NCBI RefSeq assembly: GCF_016718685.1
Contig: NZ_JADKCX010000151.1
Location: 1 to 30,448 of the forward strand
Length of the DNA stretch: 30,448 bases
Direction of reading: 5' to 3'
From: Haliscomenobacter sp.
GTDB lineage: Bacteria > Bacteroidota > Bacteroidia > Chitinophagales > Saprospiraceae
This document shows positions 25,331 through 30,448 of this stretch, one piece after another. Numbering within the stretch: position 1 is the first letter of the stretch; every line of letters starts with the position of its first letter. The translations under genes were made by a program, and so were the position numbers. Below the pieces are notes generated by a model. It was given only the letters and a program-made list of their open reading frames with translations, did no database searches and had not been told where the DNA came from.

Positions 25331-26365
25331 TCAATAGCTCGTTTCATCCAGTTTGACCTTGCCCCTGAAAGTATAAAAAACAAAAGCGGTATAACTCAAT
25401 ACCAGGGGAGCACCTATCGCGGCAAATAAGAGCATGATTCCCAGTGATTTGTTAGAAGAAGCACCATTGTAAATCGTAATGTCGTACGCTGAATTGACCG
25501 TGGAGACCAATAGCGTGGGGTACAATCCCAGGGCGACCAGTGCCAACAACAAACTAACGGTCAGGGAAGAGAACAAAAAAGCGATGCGGTACCTGCGCTT
25601 GGCCACCAAACGCGGAATGTTGGCGATGCTGAGGAAAGCCAGGGCTGGGAAAATAAAAAAAGCGGGATGGGATTTGAGCCGTTCAACCAAATGGGGCAAA
25701 TAAATCAAGGTATACAAGGAGACCAAGCCAAAACTGGTGATGAAAAACACAATTGAATTGCGCAGTAAAATGGTGATTTTGGCAAACAAACGCCCCTCTG
25801 TTTTCATGGTCAGGTAAATGGCACCGTGCATCATGCACAAAGCCAGAGTGCTCAATCCAACCATGATGGCATAGGGATTGAGGAATTGTAGCCAATGGCC
25901 CTGGAAGCTGTAGTTGGGGCCGATGGCGATGCCCTGCAATACGTTCCCCAACACGATGCCCAACAATACTGCCAACAAAATGCTGGAAACCGAATAGGAC
26001 ACATCCCACATCTGTCGCCACCATTTCATGGGTTCTTTGCTGCGAAATTCGATGGAAACCGCCCGAAAAATCAGTGCGGCCAAAAACAACATAAACGGAA
26101 TGTACATGAAAGAAAACAAAGTGGCGTAAACGACCGGGAATCCCGCAAAAAGTGCCCCTCCCCCAATGACCAGCCATACCTCATTCCCGTCCCATACCGG
26201 GCCAATGGCATTGAGGGCAATGCGCCGACTTTCTTCTTTGTTGAAAAAAAGATGCCAGGCGCCCGCGCCGAGGTCGAAACCATCGAGTATGGCGTATCCG
26301 CTGAACAATCCACCTACAATGAGGTACCACCAGGTGGGGTAATCGATGCCGATAAAAGTTGACAT
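25331..26365 (-). CDS. cydB: Cytochrome bd ubiquinol oxidase subunit II
   Basis: 344 residues from MSTFIGIDYPTWWYLIVGGLFSGYAILDGFDLGAGAW at 26365, which matches the CydB start; the reading from 26524 extends into repeat DNA and is rejected. GFDLGAGAWH, DGNEVWLVIGGGALFAGFPVVYATLFS are conserved CydB segments. About eight membrane helices. It pairs with CydA to oxidise quinol and reduce oxygen at low oxygen levels. The cydA stop is 13 bases upstream; one transcript. Confidence 0.9.
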   Translation of the reverse strand: MSTFIGIDYPTWWYLIVGGLFSGYAILDGFDLGAGAWHLFFNKEESRRIALNAIGPVWDGNEVWLVIGGGALFAGFPVVYATLFSFMYIPFMLFLAALIFRAVSIEFRSKEPMKWWRQMWDVSYSVSSILLAVLLGIVLGNVLQGIAIGPNYSFQGHWLQFLNPYAIMVGLSTLALCMMHGAIYLTMKTEGRLFAKITILLRNSIVFFITSFGLVSLYTLIYLPHLVERLKSHPAFFIFPALAFLSIANIPRLVAKRRYRIAFLFSSLTVSLLLALVALGLYPTLLVSTVNSAYDITIYNGASSNKSLGIMLLFAAIGAPLVLSYTAFVFYTFRGKVKLDETSY

Positions 26366-26369
26366 GACG

Positions 26370-26437
26370 GTTAGGGTTTTAGGGTTTGGGAGTTTGAAGG
26401 TTCGGGGGTTCGGGGTTCGAGGGTTCGGAGGTTCGGT
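26370..26437. repeat. GGTTCGG-type short repeats at the cydA-cydB junction
   Basis: Five GTTCG-centred units in 26399-26437 (GGTTCGGGGGTTCGGGGTTC then gaggg...) following TTAGGGTTTTAGGGTTTGGG at 26371-26390. On the minus strand they encode the last residues of CydA (TSEPSNPEPPNLQTPKP). The same unit reappears before cydA. Confidence 0.7.
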
Positions 26438-27835
26438 CGTTATGGCTTGGATTGCTGAGCGCAGCCGAAGCAAGACTAGCCATTTGTTCCTGGCCAGGTC
26501 GGTGTTGTACCATCTCGGAAGCATCTGGCCCGTGTTGGATTTTTTTATTCAGCAAATAAATAAACAAGATGAATAAAAGCAAATAAATGAAAGTAAACAT
26601 GATCAGCGAAAACCAGACCTGATTGGCCGTAACGGCTTCGGAAAGGGCGTCAGAAGTACGCAACAATCCGTAAACCACCCAGGGCTGACGTCCCATTTCG
26701 GCGGTAAACCAGCCGACCTGGTTGCCAATTTGGGGTAAAAATACCGCCCAGACAAACACCCAGAGCAGCCAACGCTGTTGGAACAAAACACCCCGCCACC
26801 AGAGAAAGACACTCAGCAATGAAAGCCCAATCAAAGCCATCCCGATCGCGATCATGAGGTGGTAAAATTGAAACACCGCATTGATGGCTTGAGGGCGATC
26901 CTTTTCTGCAAAAGCATTGAGGCCCGTGATGGGCGCATCGAATTGTTGGTGCACCATAAAACTCAGCCCCCCGGGAATTTTTAATCCGCTTACTTGTTGA
27001 TTTTTCACATCTACCCAACCAAAAAGATACATGTCAGCGGGAGCCAGGGTATCGAAATGCCCTTCCATCGTAGCCAGCTTGGCGGGTTGGTTGTGCGCCA
27101 CGCCATCCGCCGAGCGGTGACCGGTGAACAATTGGCCTAAACTGGCCAGACAGGCTACACTTAAGGCTATTTTAAAGGCCTTTTGCGAGATGTCTACAAA
27201 TTTGCCTTTCAACAAATACCAGGCGTGTACACTCAGCACCAGAAAGGTGCCCGCCAAAAATGCACCGATCCACACGTGCGTCAACCGATCTACACTACTG
27301 GGATTGAATACCATCGCCCAGAAGTCGGTGATCTCGGCGCGGGCGTGAATGCCCTCCCCCACGATGTGGTAGCCCGTGGGCGTTTGTTGCCAGGAGTTGG
27401 CCACCACAATCCACACTGCCGAAAACATGGAACCCAGCCATACCCCTATCGTAGCCAGGAAATGCACGCGGGGGCTGACCCGATTCCAACCAAAAAGCAA
27501 AATGCCCAGGAAACCACTCTCCAAGGCAAAAGCAAAAATCCCTTCTGCCGCCAGGGCACTGCCAAACACATCGCCAACATAGCGCGAATAAGTAGCCCAA
27601 TTGGTGCCAAACTCAAATTCCATCACAATGCCCGTAGCCACCCCGATGCCAAAAGTGAGGGCAAAAATTTTAGTCCAAAATTTGGTAAGGGTCTCGTATT
27701 GTTTGTCGCCAGTACGCAGGTACAAACCCTCCATAATGACCATCAAGAGCCCCAGCCCAATGCTGAGAGGTGGATAAATGTAGTGGAAAGCAATGGTGAA
27801 CGCGAATTGGATCCGCGCGAGTATTTCTACTCCAT
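26379..27835 (-). CDS. cydA: Cytochrome bd ubiquinol oxidase subunit I
   Basis: About 485 residues. Starts in sense as M-x-VEILARIQFAFTIAFHYIYPPLS, with the haem b595 His at residue 18. The HAWYLL His and GRQPW region fit the b558 and quinol side. The Q-loop is short, as in many Bacteroidota. The in-frame Met at 27908 lies in repeat DNA; the expected ATG is at 27833-27835 but reads ATG-GA-GTA-GAA, so one base seems missing from codon 2. The C-terminal tail SEPSNPEPPNLQTPKP is encoded by short repeats. Operon with cydB. Confidence 0.85.
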
Positions 27836-27851
27836 AGGGAAATGGGATTTT

Positions 27852-27943
27852 AGGGTTCGGGGTTAAGTTCGGGGTTCGGAGTTCGGGGGTTTGCAGAATT
27901 GTGTGCAACCCACGAACCCTCGAACTACGAACCCCCGAACCCT
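27852..27943. repeat. Inverted GGTTCGG-type repeats in the cydA leader
   Basis: GTTCG units (27855-27887) face CGAAC units (27913-27940), and the middle GGGTTTGCA (27887-27895) faces TGCAACCC (27904-27911) with one bulged T. A long hairpin could form in the cydA 5' untranslated RNA. The same unit is at 26370-26437 after cydA. Confidence 0.6.
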
Positions 27944-27944
27944 A

Positions 27945-27952
27945 CAAATATA
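27945..27952 (-). promoter_or_regulatory. cydA promoter box (TATATTTG)
   Basis: TATATTTG on the minus strand, fitting TAnnTTTG, about 110 bases ahead of the cydA ATG at 27835. This leaves the hairpin-forming repeats inside the leader. No strong -33 TTG seen. Confidence 0.45.
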
Positions 27953-28005
27953 CCACGGAATGAAATATAAATCCGGGCCGGATGCTATTTTAGACCGAGA
28001 ATAAA

Positions 28006-29742
28006 CTACTTCTTAACATTGCTTTGCAGGACATAATCTTTATAGTCTTGTGTTTCTCCTTTGTTGCTAGGCGCATGGTCAAAATGATCAACCGCTTGTT
28101 GATTGCTCATGTAGAGGTGATTTTCACCGATGAGTTCAACCAGGCCAGTTTTGGCAAAAATATCCCGAACCGGGCCGATGAGGCTGGTGAAATACAGGGT
28201 TATCCCCTGCGCCTTGATTTCCGTTACCCAATCCTTGAGCGCATGCACCGCGCTGCTGTCTACATGACTGATGCTGTCGGCATTGATGATCACCGCTTTG
28301 AGGGCTTTACCCCGAGCGGCCATGAGGTTCATCAAGCGGTCTTTGAAGTAAGTCAGGTTGGCAAAATAGAGCGGCCCATCCATACGCAGCATGAGGATGT
28401 CTTCCCGTTGCTCGAGTTTTTCAAAGCGCTGAATGTTGCGGTAATAAGTAGAATTGGGCACTTTCCCCAATACGGCAATGTGTGGACGGGTAGAACGATA
28501 AACTACCATGACCAAGGACAGTACGACCCCAGCGCCAATCCCCGTCTCAATGCCCATCGTCAGGGTAATGACAAAAGTGGCGATCAGCATCCAAAAATCC
28601 GAACGATCTTCTTTCCAGAGATGAAGCGCCTCTTTGAAATCGATCAAACCAATGACCGCGACGATCACCACTGCCGCCAATACCGCATTGGGCAGGTAAT
28701 AAAACAAGGGGGTGAGGAACAACAAGGTCAACACAATCAGGATGGCGCTAAAAATGGAAGCCATGCCCGTTTTTGCCCCCGCCTGGTCATTGACAGCAGT
28801 ACGCGAAAACCCGCCCGTGATGGGGTAACCCTGGAAAAAAGCCGCACCCAGGTTGGCCGTTCCCAGTGCAATCAACTCCTGATTGGCGTCTACCTGGTAA
28901 TTTTTATGTTTGGCCTGAATGGCTTTGGCTACCGCAAAACTTTCCATAAAGCCCACCAGAGAAATGGTCAGGGCAACGGATAGCAGGCTTTTCCAAACAG
29001 CAGGATCAAATGAAGGTGCAGACAAACCTGGTAAACCACTGGGTACTTCCCCTACGATTTTGATGCCTTGTTCCGTCAAATTAAGTCCCCATACCGCCAA
29101 GATACCAAGCATTACCGCGATGAGCGAAGTGGGCAGGCTTTTGTGGATTTTTTTACCATACTTGATGACTACAATCGCGATCAGCCCAATGCCCAAAGTG
29201 AGCAAGTGGGTGTTGCCGATGTTTTTGGCCAGGGCGACCATCATCTCTTGAATATGTTCACTTTTGGGTAGATCAATGCGCAGCAAATGTTTGAGCTGGC
29301 TCAATCCAATGATGATCGCAGCCGCAGAGGTAAATCCACTGATGACGGGGTGCGACAACAAGCTGACCAAAAAACCCAAGCGAAAAACGCCCATCGCCAA
29401 TTGGAAAATTCCCACCAGAAAAGCAGCAGTAAGTGCATACAACAAATACAGCTCCGGTGTTGCAGGTTGTAGTGCGCCGATGCCCGCAGCCGTAAGCAGT
29501 GAGACCATGGCAACAGGGCCAACCGCCAATTGCCGGGAAGTGCCCAATACCGCGTACAACATCAAGGGAACGGTTACGGCATACAGTCCATGGATGGGAT
29601 CAAGTCCTGCCAGCATGGCGTAGGCCATACCTTGCGGAATAAGCATCACCCCTACGGTAAGCCCCGCTGATAAATCGCCTTGCAATTGATCCTTACTGTA
29701 TTTAGGCAACCAATCCAGGATGGGTAAAAATCGCTTGAGCAT
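28006..29742 (-). CDS. SulP-family anion transporter with STAS domain
   Basis: 578 residues. Begins DWLPKYSKDQLQGDLSAGLTVGVMLIPQGMAYAMLAGLDPIHGLYA, the SulP signature (the M-L-I-P-Q-x-M-A-Y-A-x-x-AG-x-x-P-x-x-GLY motif), followed by about 12 membrane helices. TTSR-type GTSRQLAVGPVAMVSLL is present. From about 440 comes the cytoplasmic STAS domain, with MLRMDGPLYFANLTYFKDRL and AVIINADSISHVDSSAVHAL (D-x-SS site). SulP proteins move sulfate, bicarbonate or organic anions; the substrate here is not evident. Start at 29742 is the first Met and fits. Confidence 0.9.
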   Translation of the reverse strand: MLKRFLPILDWLPKYSKDQLQGDLSAGLTVGVMLIPQGMAYAMLAGLDPIHGLYAVTVPLMLYAVLGTSRQLAVGPVAMVSLLTAAGIGALQPATPELYLLYALTAAFLVGIFQLAMGVFRLGFLVSLLSHPVISGFTSAAAIIIGLSQLKHLLRIDLPKSEHIQEMMVALAKNIGNTHLLTLGIGLIAIVVIKYGKKIHKSLPTSLIAVMLGILAVWGLNLTEQGIKIVGEVPSGLPGLSAPSFDPAVWKSLLSVALTISLVGFMESFAVAKAIQAKHKNYQVDANQELIALGTANLGAAFFQGYPITGGFSRTAVNDQAGAKTGMASIFSAILIVLTLLFLTPLFYYLPNAVLAAVVIVAVIGLIDFKEALHLWKEDRSDFWMLIATFVITLTMGIETGIGAGVVLSLVMVVYRSTRPHIAVLGKVPNSTYYRNIQRFEKLEQREDILMLRMDGPLYFANLTYFKDRLMNLMAARGKALKAVIINADSISHVDSSAVHALKDWVTEIKAQGITLYFTSLIGPVRDIFAKTGLVELIGENHLYMSNQQAVDHFDHAPSNKGETQDYKDYVLQSNVKK

Positions 29743-29936
29743 ATTTCTTGTATTTTGTTGTAGTTGTCACTTGAGTGCAAAGTTGCAGCATTGAATGCAC
29801 TCCATGTGTAATACTTATCACTTAGAGCGATTTTATACAACAACTTACAATGACAAGTATCAGGGAAGTACGCTGAATTATTGCAGCACAAAACGCCATT
29901 TTTTTTGCCACATTAAGGGCACAAAAGTTACGAAAA

Positions 29937-30440
29937 GTGGGACTGTATATCATCATCGGCATCTTGGTGGTTCTGCTCGCAGGGTTCCTGTTCAGTCCGC
30001 TGGTACTACAAGTGGACACTTCCAAAAGTCACTATGTGTTGCGTTGGGGAATGGGGAGACTACAATTCATCCCCACGCCAGATGATTGGTTGTTGAGCAT
30101 TGGCTTTAGTTTTTGGAGAAAAAAAGTTTCCTTGCTCAAATTGCTGGCAAAACCTGCAAAAAAAGATCAGGATTCGACTTCAAAGCCTAAAAAAAAGAGA
30201 CAAGCCCGGAAGCCTTGGTCTTTCCAACGCTTGTTGCACATCATTCAAACATTTCAGGTACGACAGTTTCGTCTGGATTTGGACACTGACGATTTCGTAA
30301 CCAATGCGTATTTGTACCCTGTATTCAGGGCATTGAGCACTCCGACTCGGGCATTGACAATCAACTTTCAGGGACGCAGTCAATGTGCATTTGAGGTTAA
30401 AAACCGTATGATAAATGTATTGATTGCGCTGATTTTTTAA
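29937..30440 (+). CDS. Membrane-anchored small protein, unknown function
   Basis: 167 residues if GTG at 29937 is the start (MGLYIIIGILVVLLAGFLFSPLVLQVDTSK). One N-terminal membrane segment, then a short exposed part containing VLRWGMGRLQF, a basic linker KPKKKRQARKP, and TRALTINFQGRSQCAFEVKNRMINVLIALIF, whose end is hydrophobic again. I do not assign a family. The start codon is uncertain: no ATG fits and upstream codons in frame lack a start. Stop TAA at 30438-30440. Confidence 0.5.
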   Translation: MGLYIIIGILVVLLAGFLFSPLVLQVDTSKSHYVLRWGMGRLQFIPTPDDWLLSIGFSFWRKKVSLLKLLAKPAKKDQDSTSKPKKKRQARKPWSFQRLLHIIQTFQVRQFRLDLDTDDFVTNAYLYPVFRALSTPTRALTINFQGRSQCAFEVKNRMINVLIALIF

Positions 30441-30448
30441 TCAAAAAA

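Noticed and set aside
26366..26524. Longer N-terminus for CydB from 26524
   Set aside because: The added residues are encoded by the GGTTCGG repeats and the end of cydA; CydB family proteins start at MSTFIGIDYPTWW.

Overview
The window looks like a chromosomal piece of a Bacteroidota bacterium, probably a Saprospiraceae-type genome (inference from gene content, not proven). Pointers are TAnnTTTG promoter boxes with no clear Shine-Dalgarno sites, the large IleS with a GIHH signature, cydAB with a short Q-loop CydA, many small secreted NTF2-like proteins, a secreted Asp-box/sortilin-like protein, and an SpvB/TcdB/RHS toxin gene of a kind common in that group. No rRNA, tRNA or CRISPR array was seen.

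Layout: 1-6759 (minus) is one very large Tc-toxin TcB-TcC-like gene (SpvB domain, FG-GAP/VCBS-like middle, RHS core) that runs off the left edge and is broken by many small indels, increasingly dense toward base 1. 6895-10662 holds a small membrane protein, a secreted NTF2-like protein (frame broken in homopolymers), a DUF1801 protein and a serine hydrolase with a membrane tail. 10925-12047 holds a REP-type IS200-like transposase with REP-like palindromes beside it and a DUF2442 remnant. 12242-14097 is an AT-rich islet: AraC regulator, secreted NTF2-like protein, a small element with 14-bp inverted termini, and the 3' remnant of a tyrosine recombinase. 14152-18454 has a 1037-residue secreted Asp-box protein and a broken DUF1343 (NamZ-like) gene. 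18589-22923 has a lipoprotein cytochrome c and ileS. 23077-25210 has an SH3 protein and a ParA with an unusual partner. 25331-27835 is cydAB, 28006-29742 a SulP transporter, and 29937-30440 a small membrane protein.

How genes work together: cydA-cydB form an operon for cytochrome bd oxidase. parA and the downstream gene at 23791-24288 form a likely partition/positioning pair, with palindromes and a tandem duplication between them. The transposase at 10925 and the adjacent REP-like palindromes look like an RAYT/REP unit.

Caution: at least seven genes carry single-base frame breaks, several in homopolymer runs, including essential ileS. The conserved residues on both sides of each break are intact. 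Many of the 'broken' genes may therefore be sequencing or assembly errors. The recombinase remnant, the DUF1343 internal deletion and the DUF2442 stop codon look more like real lesions.
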